NCBI GenBank assembly: GCA_964633725.1
Contig: CAZWHY010000014.1
Coordinates: 3,650 to 67,649, forward strand
Source: Berkiella_A sp964633725
Lineage (GTDB): Bacteria; Pseudomonadota; Gammaproteobacteria; Berkiellales; Berkiellaceae
Reading direction: 5' to 3'
Length of the DNA stretch: 64,000 nt
Shown here: piece by piece, positions 7,853 to 17,093 of the stretch
Layout of the letters: the number at the start of each line of letters is the position of its first letter
Position numbering within the stretch: position 1 is the stretch's first letter
Position numbers and translations under genes: made by a program
The notes under the pieces: generated by a model
The model's input: only the letters and a program-made list of their open reading frames with translations
Database searches by the model: none
What the model was told of the DNA's origin: nothing

Positions 7853-8506
7853 TTAAATATCTAAAAAAGTACTTTCAATATACGTTCTTAATGTCACTAA
7901 TGTGCCATGGTAATAGTGGGATGCTTCTAATTTGATGAGTTGCATAGACGTACTGGACTGTGACTGTTGGCGTGTAAACCAATCATAGACTTTTTCGGGA
8001 GGTACCACTTCATCTTGAGTGCCTTGTATGACAATCCAAGGGCAGGAAACCCCCAACACTTGCTCATAGGGTTGATGATGCACAGCAGGCGCAATAGTAA
8101 ATAATTGCTGACATGGATGCTCTGTGGCACCACTGGCGGCAATAAAGGAGCCAAAAGAAAAACCTGCCAACCATAATTTTTGACCCGGCATAACAGATTG
8201 AGCCCAACGAATGACAGCTTTTAAATCTTCTACTTCTCCTACAGAATCACCAAATTCACCTTCGCTTTCTCCCACCCCACGATAATTAAAGCGGATTGTA
8301 TTTAAACCTTTATTATTAAAAGCTCTGGCCGCAGTATGCACAACTTTATTATGCATACTGCCTTGGTATAAAGGGTGAGGATGGCAGATAACCCCAAAGC
8401 CTTTAGGCTCTTCTACTGACTTGGCAGTACATTCAATTTTGCCCACATCGCCATCGATACTAAAAGGCTGTTCATCTTGGGGAAACAATGCTGGATTGTG
8501 ATTCAC
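7853..8506 (-). CDS. Alpha/beta hydrolase (YqiA/dienelactone-hydrolase-like)
   Basis: Cytosolic alpha/beta hydrolase of 217 aa. The family HPHP motif (42-45) and the FNYRGVGESEGEFG oxyanion region are typical. The triad is visible: nucleophile Ser117 in GFSFGS, Asp165 in GTQDEVVP and His197 or His200 near the end (SHYYHG). The substrate is unknown. Its ATG overlaps the murA stop by 4 nt, so it is translated with murA. Confidence 0.82.
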   Translation of the reverse strand: MNHNPALFPQDEQPFSIDGDVGKIECTAKSVEEPKGFGVICHPHPLYQGSMHNKVVHTAARAFNNKGLNTIRFNYRGVGESEGEFGDSVGEVEDLKAVIRWAQSVMPGQKLWLAGFSFGSFIAASGATEHPCQQLFTIAPAVHHQPYEQVLGVSCPWIVIQGTQDEVVPPEKVYDWFTRQQSQSSTSMQLIKLEASHYYHGTLVTLRTYIESTFLDI

Positions 8507-9777
8507 GATTGTGCTGGAATGCGCTTTATATCAGCCCCTAATTGTGCCAATTTTTCTTCTATGCGCTCATAGCCTCGATCAATATGATAAATTCTATCAA
8601 CCACTGTCTGGCCTTGCGCAACTAATCCGGCTAGCACCAAGCTGGCAGAGGCTCTTAAATCGGTCGCCATCACGGGCGCGCCTTTTAAATTTTTAATCCC
8701 CGTTGCTCTGGCACAATTACCATTGATTTTAATATTAGCCCCCATTCTCCTGAGTTCTTGCGCATGCATAAAGCGATTCTCAAATACTGTTTCTGTCACA
8801 TCGGCTTTGCCTTCTGCGATAGTATTCATAGCCAAAAATTGCGCTTGCATATCGGTCGGAAACCCTGGGTACGGCTCTGTGACAATACTGACAGCTTTAG
8901 GTCGATTACCTTGCATATCCAGGGTAATCCAATCTTCATCATATGTAATATACGCGCCTGTTTCACTGAGTTTTTCTAGAACGGTCGTTAATATTTCAAA
9001 AGATGTATTTTTAGTGGTAACTTTGCCTTGTGTCATAGCGGCCGCGACCAAATAAGTGCCTGTTTCTACTCTATCTGGCAGTATCTTATATTGTCCGCCC
9101 TTTAATGCGTCCACGCCATCTATTGTAATCGTACTCGTGCCAAATCCAGAAATTTGTGCGCCTAATGTATTTAAAAATTTAGCCAAATCGGATATTTCCG
9201 GCTCTCTGGCAGCATTTTTTAAAATAGTCGTGCCTTTGGCCAATACCGCCGCCATCATGAGATTTTCTGTTCCGGTCACAGAGACGACATCAAATGTAAT
9301 TTCTGCCCCCTTAAGGCGACCTTGCACGCTGGCTTCTATATATCCACCTTCTACTGTAATATCCGCGCCCATTTTGCGCAAGCCATGTACATGAAAATCA
9401 ACAGGCCGCGAACCAATGGCACAACCACCGGGAAGTGATACTTTGGCTTTGCCATACTTTGTTAGCAGTGGGCCTAACACCAATATAGATGCTCGCATGG
9501 TGCGAACTAGCTCGTAAGGCGCGCAATATGTATTAACTTGGCTAGCATTCACTTCTATTTCTAGATTTTCTTGCACCGTTAAATTGACACCCATCTGCCC
9601 CAGAAGCGACATTGTGGTTGTCACATCGTTCAGGTGTGGAACATTGCTAATACTGACAGATTGGTCTGTTAACAAACATGCCATCAATATTGGTAAAACA
9701 CTATTTTTTGCGCCTGAAATTTTAACTTCGCCGAACAAAGGATTGCCACCGCGAATTAAATGCTTGTCCATTTGCAT
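8503..9777 (-). CDS. murA: UDP-N-acetylglucosamine 1-carboxyvinyltransferase
   Basis: MurA transfers enolpyruvate from PEP to UDP-GlcNAc, the first committed step of peptidoglycan synthesis. The 424-aa protein has the usual KISGAKNSVLP start (Lys24, Asn25) and the catalytic cysteine loop (Cys119 in PGGCAIGSRP), so it should be fosfomycin-sensitive. Late family motifs (TEPYPGFPTDMQ, DLRASASLVLAG, IDRGYERIEEKL) are intact. Two ATGs sit two codons apart; AAGG is 8 nt before the first, which I keep. murA often lies downstream of mla and ibaG; here a membrane protein gene takes the place of ibaG. Confidence 0.97.
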   Translation of the reverse strand: MQMDKHLIRGGNPLFGEVKISGAKNSVLPILMACLLTDQSVSISNVPHLNDVTTTMSLLGQMGVNLTVQENLEIEVNASQVNTYCAPYELVRTMRASILVLGPLLTKYGKAKVSLPGGCAIGSRPVDFHVHGLRKMGADITVEGGYIEASVQGRLKGAEITFDVVSVTGTENLMMAAVLAKGTTILKNAAREPEISDLAKFLNTLGAQISGFGTSTITIDGVDALKGGQYKILPDRVETGTYLVAAAMTQGKVTTKNTSFEILTTVLEKLSETGAYITYDEDWITLDMQGNRPKAVSIVTEPYPGFPTDMQAQFLAMNTIAEGKADVTETVFENRFMHAQELRRMGANIKINGNCARATGIKNLKGAPVMATDLRASASLVLAGLVAQGQTVVDRIYHIDRGYERIEEKLAQLGADIKRIPAQS

Positions 9778-10013
9778 CTAGATAACCTTCCCTTTTAACG
9801 TGAAATCTTGAATTTGAAAACGCAAAGTGTTTTCCTCATTGTATATTCTAGTTATAGATTGTTATAGTTATTTAATTAAACAAATAATTAAAGCCATATT
9901 TCATGAGTTCATAAAAATATCCCAGAATTATATCACAAAGCATGAATAAACTTGAAAAGCACTGGGCTCAAGAAAAAATAAAGTAATCTCACATACAGTT
10001 GTTAGTAAACAAG

Positions 10014-11831
10014 CTATTTTTTTAGTTTTGCAATATCTAATTTGTAAGTAACAAAATCAAATCGATTTGGTGAGTCTGCTACCACTTCAAATGCGAAAGG
10101 ATATTTTTGGACGACTTGCTTGAGAATGCCAGAAGCAGGTCCATCAATAATGGCATCACTGACGACAAAAACATAATCTGGCTGATTCCGCAAAAAATCA
10201 TCCACTAAATTATCTTCTGTATAATGTGAATAATTTGAATAGTCAGGTGAATACAGCTGATTACGTGTATAAAACAATCCATATAAATAACGGCTCGGCA
10301 CCCATAACGTTACTTCAGGTTTTTGATAGATATTTTTATAAATCCAGTCCGAGTCCTGTCCAAAATAGCGTGATAAACTAAGACGACCACCATCGTAAAA
10401 ACTTATATTTTTTTGCTCTATATAAGCAATTTTATACCACACAAAAGCACTGACACTAATGCTTACAATAGCAAAACTATAAGATAGTGCATGCTGATAT
10501 TTCTTCAAATAATATGACAGCTTATCAAGCTTAGAGCTGGATAATACTTTAAATACAGAAAATTTCGTTGCAACAATCATAAACCAAGCTAGAGCAATCA
10601 AATGCTGCCCCAGTCTTAATTGATATGCCCCTAAAATAAACCATAATAAAAGACTCGGTAGAAAAAATAACCACCAGACTTTAGAAAAATACGCATGCTT
10701 GCGACAGCTTACGTACGATAGTATAAACAAAGCCAATAACATCGGTTTTTGTAGTAAATAGGTCTGAGCTGAATGCCAAAATTGAGCGATGACATTTCTG
10801 CCCTCAAAAGACAGTATCATCACACCTTGATTTTGATGGAACGTTGCGCCTTCCCCCAAAAACCACCAAACAATAATCCCCAATAAAATAATAATATTAG
10901 TGACAACAACACTTCGAAAAATATAGCTGGCAGCTCTATACTGCCATAATGAACTCAACGTTATTAGAGTCAACCCAATAACCCAGAGCAGTGCAGGTTG
11001 TTTCGCTAAAAAGGCACAGGTCCCTAACATAATACTCAGCGATAAATAAAATAATGCATTGCGCTCATTTTTGAGTGTTGAATGCCTCTGACAAACTTGC
11101 ATCCAACGATAAAAATGCCATAAGGCCCATATAGATAGAACTAGCCCACAACTCATCAAGGGATCGGCGTAACCATCATCAAAGAACAAGCTCAAGTCAC
11201 AGACAAATAAAACAAGTATTAATCCTATGATATAAAATAATAGGCTGCGCATATTTTTAAGCGTCACAACAGAACAGGCAATGGTAATCAACATACTCAA
11301 AGAAAATAAAATCAACGTACCTTTGACAGGCAGTTGAAGTTGTAGATTTCCCAATAATTGATAACAATAGCTTAATAACTTGGGCAACAATTGGGGATAT
11401 GCGGCGCCAGTGTGAGAGAAATCGATGGGCAGAGAAAGAAAATGCTGAATCGCCCAAAAATTCCAGCTATATATTTCATCTCCCCTATTAAAGCTATGGG
11501 TAGATAACCTCATAAAAAATGGCAACAATAACAAAATATGAAATAAATATATCTTGATATAGGTGAGTGACCATAGATTAGGGTATTTAATAATAGCTTG
11601 CCTGACTCTAATACCGACTACACACGCTAACAGTAAAGAAATAACTGTAACCGTGTTGGTTTGATAAATATTGAGTGCTTGCAGACTTGAAACAAGAAAA
11701 AAAATTATTCCAGAACTGATGATAGGCAACAAAGCCGCCAATTTGGGTTGTAAAATCCAACGGGGAAATATAGCCAAAGCTGGCAATAAATAAACAAATA
11801 CAAGTAATAATAAACTGTATATGACAAACAT
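10014..11831 (-). CDS. Polytopic membrane protein, GT-C glycosyltransferase-like
   Basis: 605-aa membrane protein with about 11-12 hydrophobic segments and a soluble C-terminal domain (about residues 475-605). An acidic pair in the first long loop (SFNRGDEIYSWNFWAIQ, about 112-128) resembles the catalytic Asp/Glu motif of GT-C transferases, which use lipid-linked sugars on the periplasmic face. I find no closer family match, so the call is by topology and this motif only. It starts 9 nt after mlaB, so it is probably the last gene of the mla operon, a position usually held by ibaG. A lipid or LPS sugar transferase would fit. Confidence 0.5.
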   Translation of the reverse strand: MFVIYSLLLLVFVYLLPALAIFPRWILQPKLAALLPIISSGIIFFLVSSLQALNIYQTNTVTVISLLLACVVGIRVRQAIIKYPNLWSLTYIKIYLFHILLLLPFFMRLSTHSFNRGDEIYSWNFWAIQHFLSLPIDFSHTGAAYPQLLPKLLSYCYQLLGNLQLQLPVKGTLILFSLSMLITIACSVVTLKNMRSLLFYIIGLILVLFVCDLSLFFDDGYADPLMSCGLVLSIWALWHFYRWMQVCQRHSTLKNERNALFYLSLSIMLGTCAFLAKQPALLWVIGLTLITLSSLWQYRAASYIFRSVVVTNIIILLGIIVWWFLGEGATFHQNQGVMILSFEGRNVIAQFWHSAQTYLLQKPMLLALFILSYVSCRKHAYFSKVWWLFFLPSLLLWFILGAYQLRLGQHLIALAWFMIVATKFSVFKVLSSSKLDKLSYYLKKYQHALSYSFAIVSISVSAFVWYKIAYIEQKNISFYDGGRLSLSRYFGQDSDWIYKNIYQKPEVTLWVPSRYLYGLFYTRNQLYSPDYSNYSHYTEDNLVDDFLRNQPDYVFVVSDAIIDGPASGILKQVVQKYPFAFEVVADSPNRFDFVTYKLDIAKLKK

Positions 11832-11840
11832 TTTATACTT

Positions 11841-12140
11841 TTATTTTTCTAAGGTAATTAACTCATCAATCCCACTGACCCGACCTAGATCTATCATTTG
11901 CTTAGGGACTTGAGAAAAAACAATCTGGGAGCGTTTTAATTTTGCCTCTCTTAATATCGCAATGAGAAAAGCCAGGCTTGCGCTATCGCAAGCCCCCACC
12001 TTTTTCAAATTGACCGTCACTGTACCATCATACGTAATCAAAGATTTTATATGATCTAATAATGGTTCGATCGTACGAATAGTCAGATCACCCTCAACCA
12101 TTATTGCTTTATCTTTTTGATAAACCTTTGCATTGCTCAT
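11841..12140 (-). CDS. mlaB: MlaB, STAS-domain subunit of the Mla ABC transporter
   Basis: 99-aa STAS-domain protein. It begins with a small strand pair (VYQKDKAIMVEGDLTI) and has the ACDSASLAFLIAILREA segment, where the CDSA/SL loop matches the STAS Asp-Ser phosphorylation-like site. MlaB binds the MlaF ATPase in the cytoplasm and stabilises the MlaFEDB complex. It starts 1 nt after the mlaC stop. Confidence 0.85.
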   Translation of the reverse strand: MSNAKVYQKDKAIMVEGDLTIRTIEPLLDHIKSLITYDGTVTVNLKKVGACDSASLAFLIAILREAKLKRSQIVFSQVPKQMIDLGRVSGIDELITLEK

Positions 12141-12141
12141 A

Positions 12142-12762
12142 TTAGTTTTTGATGGATTTTTTGTTGTGTTCTTGTAATTTTGCTGTCACTTTATCCATAC
12201 CGGTTCTTTCAAGTTCCTGTAAAAATTGAGATCTAAAACCCTTTAATAAGCTGACACCCTCTATACTAATATCATAAACCTTCCAACGATCACTTCTAGC
12301 AACCAGCCTATAGGTTAGCTTTATAGATTCCTTGCCTGGCTCACGAATTAAACTAGAAACCAATACTCTTTTTTTGCCTTCTAAGTCGCCACGCAATGGC
12401 AAATATTCTACTTTTTGATTTTTATATTCCAATAAGGTTGCACCATAAGTGCGTATTAGCAGATCTCTAAACTCACTAGTAAACCGAGCCCTCTGAGACG
12501 GGGTCGCTTTACGCCATGCATTACGGCCAGCCACCCACTTAGCCATCGAGCCAGAATCCATATAAGGGGCTAATATTTTATCAATGATCTCCACAACACG
12601 ATTAGGATCTTTCTTTAAAATCTTATCATTCTTTTTAAGCTCATTAATCATATCTGTGGTAATACGCTCGAGCATCACTTCAGGTCTTTCAACCGCAGCA
12701 ATACACGTTTGCCAACAAAAGATAAACAATAAGAAAACCATACTTACTTTTTTAGTGATCAT
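12142..12762 (-). CDS. mlaC: MlaC, periplasmic phospholipid-binding protein
   Basis: Periplasmic carrier (Tol-Toluene/Ttg2D family, 206 aa) that moves phospholipid between MlaA-OmpC and MlaFEDB. It has a signal peptide (MITKKVSMVFLLFIF, cleavage near CIAA) and the family segments LAPYMDSGSMAKWVAGRNAWRKATPSQR and the basic C-terminus. Start chosen at ATG 12762, with AGGAG 7 nt before it; an upstream in-frame ATG would overlap mlaD and lengthen the signal peptide. The ribosome binding site overlaps the mlaD stop codon. Confidence 0.92.
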   Translation of the reverse strand: MITKKVSMVFLLFIFCWQTCIAAVERPEVMLERITTDMINELKKNDKILKKDPNRVVEIIDKILAPYMDSGSMAKWVAGRNAWRKATPSQRARFTSEFRDLLIRTYGATLLEYKNQKVEYLPLRGDLEGKKRVLVSSLIREPGKESIKLTYRLVARSDRWKVYDISIEGVSLLKGFRSQFLQELERTGMDKVTAKLQEHNKKSIKN

Positions 12763-12772
12763 ACATAATCTC

Positions 12773-13267
12773 CTACTCATCAACATCATCTTCTAAGTTT
12801 AAACCACTAGCCTTAGAAGAAAAGAACTTACTGATCAAATCCTCAAGTACTAATGCTTGATTGGTATTACCTACTTCAATGACTGAGCCATCCACCAATA
12901 CATCATCTTCCACTCCTGGTGACAACCCTAAATAATTGTCTCCCAATAAGCCAGCGGTCATGATGCTCGCTTGAGAGTCTTCTGGAATATTGTTGAACTG
13001 TTGTTCAATTATCATATGGACTTTGGCATAGAAGCTATTTTTATCAAACTCAATACTTAAAACTCGCCCTATCGCCACACCAGCCATAGACACTTTGGCT
13101 CGAGGTTTTAGTCCCCCAACATTAGTGAATTCTGCTGTGATTTTATAACCTTCTTTAGATTCATAAATATCACTTAAACCACTTACTTTCACCGCCAACA
13201 TTAATAACGCTAACATACCGAGCAAAACAAATATCCCGACGGCAATTTCAACCGTTCTCTTATGCAT
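12773..13267 (-). CDS. mlaD: MlaD, MCE-domain membrane-anchored lipid transport subunit
   Basis: 164 aa. One N-terminal membrane helix (VEIAVGIFVLLGMLALLMLAV) is followed by a single MCE domain (YKITAEFTNVGGLKPRAKVSMAGVAIGRV, then GLLGDNYLGLSPG). MlaD forms the hexameric ring on the periplasmic side of MlaE that takes phospholipids from or gives them to MlaC. The start overlaps the mlaE stop by one base. Confidence 0.95.
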   Translation of the reverse strand: MHKRTVEIAVGIFVLLGMLALLMLAVKVSGLSDIYESKEGYKITAEFTNVGGLKPRAKVSMAGVAIGRVLSIEFDKNSFYAKVHMIIEQQFNNIPEDSQASIMTAGLLGDNYLGLSPGVEDDVLVDGSVIEVGNTNQALVLEDLISKFFSSKASGLNLEDDVDE

Positions 13268-14052
13268 TAGCGCAATCCTCCAAACATAACTGCGGTTAAA
13301 AAGAAATCTAAACTTAATATCGCCAAAGAAGAATACACCACTGTATTTGTTGTGGCTCGTCCTATCCCTTCAGAGGTCGGCATGCATTGAAACCCTTGAT
13401 AAACGGCTATCCAAGTAATAACACTCCCAAAAACAATACTTTTAATTATGCCATTTAATACATCATCGTAAAAATCAACAGCCGTTCTCATGTTAGCCCA
13501 AAAGGCACCATAATCCACCCCTAACCATTCAACACCAACCATATATCCACCATATATAGCAACCGCTGTGAAAATTAAAGCTAATAAAGGCATGGAAATT
13601 TGCCCAGCCCAAAAACGAGGCGCAATAATACGACGCATAGGATCAACCGCTAACATCTCCATGCTGGATAACTGCTCTGTGGCTTTCATTAAGCCTATCT
13701 CTGCAGTCAAAGCGGATCCGGCTCGTCCAGCGAATAATAAGCCCGCAACCACAGGACCCAGCTCACGAACCAAACTCAAGGCAATCAACTGGCCTAATGC
13801 TTGCTCAGCGCCAAATTTCACTAAAATTGTATAGCCCTGCAAACTCAAAACCATTCCAATGAATAAGCCAGAAACACAGATAATTAGTAACGACATCACA
13901 CCAACAGAATAAAGCTGTGGTATTAATAACTTAAAACTCTTCCAAGATTGAGGACGCCCCAAAATAATCCTAAACAAGAAAATAGCGGTATTACCGATAT
14001 TCTGACAAGTTTCAAGTGAAGATCGTCCCAATTTCTGCAATTGCCGTAACAA
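13267..14052 (-). CDS. mlaE: MlaE, permease subunit of the Mla ABC transporter
   Basis: Inner-membrane permease of 261 aa. Family signatures are LVRELGPVVAGLLFAGRAGSALTAEIG (the EQ-loop region that contacts the ATPase) and MLAVDPMRRIIAPRFWAG. Five or six hydrophobic segments are present. It forms the transmembrane core of the MlaFEDB complex. It is 2 nt from mlaF and overlaps mlaD by 1 nt. Confidence 0.95.
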   Translation of the reverse strand: MLRQLQKLGRSSLETCQNIGNTAIFLFRIILGRPQSWKSFKLLIPQLYSVGVMSLLIICVSGLFIGMVLSLQGYTILVKFGAEQALGQLIALSLVRELGPVVAGLLFAGRAGSALTAEIGLMKATEQLSSMEMLAVDPMRRIIAPRFWAGQISMPLLALIFTAVAIYGGYMVGVEWLGVDYGAFWANMRTAVDFYDDVLNGIIKSIVFGSVITWIAVYQGFQCMPTSEGIGRATTNTVVYSSLAILSLDFFLTAVMFGGLR

Positions 14053-14054
14053 AA

Positions 14055-14918
14055 TTATTCCCCTAACAAATCATATTCGTAATCTTGAGCTGGATAATGA
14101 AAAGGCACCGGACCATCCGGTAGACCCTGCATAAACTGCTGCACCCAGCTTGAGTCATCTTGAATCAGTTTTTCCGGTGTATTATGTCCTATGATGCGTC
14201 CTTCTGCCATCACATAAGTATAATCCGCAATGGTATTCGTCTCATGCACATCATGAGAGACGATAACAGAGGTTAAATTCAACGCATCATTTAACAATCG
14301 AATCAGCTGAACCAGTACACCCATAGAGATAGGATCTTGACCAGCAAATGGTTCGTCATATAGTATTAACGATGGATCTAGCGCAATCGTGCGTGCCAAT
14401 GCGGCTCTTCTTTGCATACCACCCGATAGCTCATTTGGCATCAGCTCTCTAGCACCTCGCAAGCCTACTGCCTGTAATTTCATCAGCACAATATCACGAA
14501 TAACACTCTCAGATAATTTTGTATGTTCTCTAAAAGCAAAAGCCACATTTTCAAAAACACTCAAATCAGAAAACAAAGCACCACTTTGAAACAACATGCC
14601 CATTTTCTTCCGAACTTGAAATAAATCGCTGCGATTTAAATCAGGAATATTAATACCATTAAATAAAATCTGACCCTTACTAGGCTTTAGCTGCCCAGCT
14701 ATTAATTTTAATAATGTTGTTTTACCCGTGCCACTGGGTCCCATAATGGCTGTCACTTTACCACGCTGAATATCGATATCAATATTATCGAAAATAGCTC
14801 TATTACCACGATAAAAAGTAAGCCCGCGGATTTCTACCGCATTATTGGGATCCTGCATTGGATGATTGTTAGTTTTCATCCCATTAGGATAATCGATATC
14901 AGATGAAAATGTTATCAT
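14055..14918 (-). CDS. mlaF: MlaF, ATP-binding subunit of the Mla transporter
   Basis: ABC ATPase of 287 aa driving phospholipid transport. Walker A GPSGTGKT (60-67), signature LSGGMQRRAALAR, Walker B LILYDEPFAGQDP and the H-loop VSHDVHE are intact. The conserved C-terminal extension (QGLPDGPVPFHYPAQDYEYDLL), which contacts MlaB and the other MlaF subunit, is present. The first about 20 residues are not in E. coli MlaF, so Met14 or Met21 could be the true start. First gene of mlaFEDCB. On this strand -35 TTGAAT and a weak -10 TATGTT lie in the divergent gap to yrbG. Confidence 0.95.
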   Translation of the reverse strand: MITFSSDIDYPNGMKTNNHPMQDPNNAVEIRGLTFYRGNRAIFDNIDIDIQRGKVTAIMGPSGTGKTTLLKLIAGQLKPSKGQILFNGINIPDLNRSDLFQVRKKMGMLFQSGALFSDLSVFENVAFAFREHTKLSESVIRDIVLMKLQAVGLRGARELMPNELSGGMQRRAALARTIALDPSLILYDEPFAGQDPISMGVLVQLIRLLNDALNLTSVIVSHDVHETNTIADYTYVMAEGRIIGHNTPEKLIQDDSSWVQQFMQGLPDGPVPFHYPAQDYEYDLLGE

Positions 14919-15051
14919 TATAGAATATTTAATCTTTCGTACTTTGTGGCAGTATTTGCGGTAACATAAATTTTTTTTATAAAATATTCAATTTTATCCG
15001 CATACTAACAAAATTTAGCATCACTTTTTGTGTATTTCGGGGGAGTTTGAT

Positions 15052-16032
15052 ATGGCTTGGCTTCAAGTAATCGTTGGATTGTTTTTATTAATTTGGAGTG
15101 CTGACAAGCTTGTTGACTATGCAGCAAAGCTTGCTTTCAGACTCAGTGTCGCACCATTAATTATTGGATTAACCATTATAGGATTTGGTACCTCAGCGCC
15201 TGAAATCTTCGTCGCCATTATTTCTAGTTTAAAAGGCAATGAAGATATTGCGCTTGGTAATGCTTTGGGATCTAACATCGCGAATATTGGATTAGTTGTT
15301 GGCATCACAGCTATTTTGCAACCCATTGCCAAATCTACCCAGTCTGCCCAAACGATTAAAGATGAATTGATTGCACTGCTACTCATTAGCTTCGCTATTT
15401 ATACTCTGCTTTTCTTTTTTGATTTTTCTATTTGGATGGGTATTTTACTTATCACAATACTCGTTATATTTTTACTTTGGCTTATCAAAACCAGCCAACG
15501 ACACCACGATAAATATGATACCTCTGATACCCCTGAATTTAATAAAAATCATACCAATATATATATAATCCTATTCGGGCTAGTGGTTAGCTTACTTATG
15601 CTGGGTGTGGGCTCTAATTTTCTCGTGACCGGTGCTTCAGCAATAGCGCTGAACCTCGGTGTGAAGGAAACATTTATTGGACTAACTGTTGTGGCTATTG
15701 GCACCAGCCTACCTGAGTTATCTGTATCAATTATTGGTATTATCAAAAAACAACATGGCATTGCGATTGGAAACATTATCGGTTCAAATATATTTAACTT
15801 AACCGCTGTGTTGGCTCCCATTGCAATTATTGCTCCCAGCACGAAATTAAGTTATTTAATTAAATTTAGAGATTTCCCTCTCATGCTCATACTAACGACC
15901 TTATTTGCTCTGCCATTTCTGCTAAACAATCAGAAAAAAAATGCTATAAATCGGCAGGGTGGTATTTTATTACTATCCATTTACATTTGTTATTTAACTC
16001 TATTGATTTATCAAGCTAAAATTGTGATATAA
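15052..16032 (+). CDS. yrbG: Calcium/sodium antiporter of the CaCA family
   Basis: 326-aa cation exchanger. The two alpha-repeats of the CaCA family are clear: FGTSAPEIFVAI with GNALGSNIANIGLV in the first half, and IGTSLPELSVSI with GNIIGSNIFNLTAV in the second. About ten membrane helices are expected. Start at ATG 15052, with GGGGGAG 7 nt before it; an ATG 24 nt upstream lacks this. Divergent from mlaF and first of the yrbG-kdsD-lpt block, as in E. coli. Confidence 0.92.
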   Translation: MAWLQVIVGLFLLIWSADKLVDYAAKLAFRLSVAPLIIGLTIIGFGTSAPEIFVAIISSLKGNEDIALGNALGSNIANIGLVVGITAILQPIAKSTQSAQTIKDELIALLLISFAIYTLLFFFDFSIWMGILLITILVIFLLWLIKTSQRHHDKYDTSDTPEFNKNHTNIYIILFGLVVSLLMLGVGSNFLVTGASAIALNLGVKETFIGLTVVAIGTSLPELSVSIIGIIKKQHGIAIGNIIGSNIFNLTAVLAPIAIIAPSTKLSYLIKFRDFPLMLILTTLFALPFLLNNQKKNAINRQGGILLLSIYICYLTLLIYQAKIVI

Positions 16033-16099
16033 TTTCATCAATTAATGAAACTAACAAACAAACTCAGGTCGTCAAGATCTTTAATATTATGGAAGTATT

Positions 16100-17077
16100 A
16101 TGGAAGTCATTAGCAAGAATTTAATTCAACTTGGTCAAGCAGTTGTCTCAATTGAGGCTGAAGCCATACAAGCTTTGTTGCAACGAATTGATCACCGTTT
16201 TGTCAAAGCATGTAAGCTTTTGCTCAAAACCCAAGGCAGAATCATTGTAACTGGCATGGGAAAATCTGGTCACATTGCAAGCAAAATTGCCGCAACATTT
16301 GCCAGCACAGGCAGCCCAGCCTTTTTTGTTCACCCAGGTGAAGCCAGCCATGGTGATATGGGAATGATTACCAAAGAAGATACCGTCATCGCGATATCTA
16401 ATTCTGGTGAAGCAAACGAGCTGGTGACTATTTTGCCTTTGATTAAACGCTTAGGCATACCACTTATATCTTTTACCGGTAACCCATCCTCGACCCTAGC
16501 AACCGCCGCCGATGTGAATCTTGATGTCAGCGTTGAAAAAGAAGCTTGTATTTTAGGCTTAGCGCCCACGTCTAGCACAACTGCTACTTTGGTTATGGGA
16601 GATGCACTCGCTATCGCACTATTAGACACGAAAGGTTTCAGTGCCGAAGATTTTGCATTATCTCACCCAGGTGGTAGCCTAGGTCGACGCTTGCTCCTAA
16701 AAATAGATGACCTTATGCATACTGGCAAGCACATTCCAATGGTCAGCCAAACAGCCACTGTCAAAGAAGCACTTTTTGAAATGACACGTTGTAGTTTGGG
16801 CATTACAGCTATCGTTAACGATCAACATCAACAAGTTGGTTTGTTTACTGATGGCGATTTGCGACGAGCCTTAGATCTAAACATTAATGTCCATATAACC
16901 CCTATTACAGAAGTCATGACGCAACAAGGCACCGTTATACAACAAGGCATGTTAGCGGCAGAAGCCTTAAGAATCATGGAAGATAATAAAATTAACGCAT
17001 TACTCGTGGTGGATCATCAACGAAAACTCATTGGCGCTTTAAATATGCATGATTTGCTAAAAGCAGGCGTAATGTGA
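16100..17077 (+). CDS. kdsD: Arabinose-5-phosphate isomerase
   Basis: KdsD converts ribulose-5-phosphate to arabinose-5-phosphate, the precursor of KDO in LPS. The 325-aa protein has an N-terminal SIS domain (VTGMGKSGHIASKIAATFASTG; AISNSGEANEL; LAPTSSTTATLVMGDALA; FALSHPGGSLGRRLL) and two C-terminal CBS domains (from about residue 205). GGAAG lies 5 nt before the ATG. The next gene is lptC; kdsC, the KDO-8-P phosphatase usually found between them, is absent. Confidence 0.96.
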   Translation: MEVISKNLIQLGQAVVSIEAEAIQALLQRIDHRFVKACKLLLKTQGRIIVTGMGKSGHIASKIAATFASTGSPAFFVHPGEASHGDMGMITKEDTVIAISNSGEANELVTILPLIKRLGIPLISFTGNPSSTLATAADVNLDVSVEKEACILGLAPTSSTTATLVMGDALAIALLDTKGFSAEDFALSHPGGSLGRRLLLKIDDLMHTGKHIPMVSQTATVKEALFEMTRCSLGITAIVNDQHQQVGLFTDGDLRRALDLNINVHITPITEVMTQQGTVIQQGMLAAEALRIMEDNKINALLVVDHQRKLIGALNMHDLLKAGVM

Positions 17078-17093
17078 AACGTCTCGAAATAAC

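Noticed and set aside
9778..10013. Short ORF (15 codons from an ATG near 9942) and murA promoter in the gap
   Set aside because: No ribosome binding site for the ORF, and no -35/-10 pair with good spacing could be found for murA.
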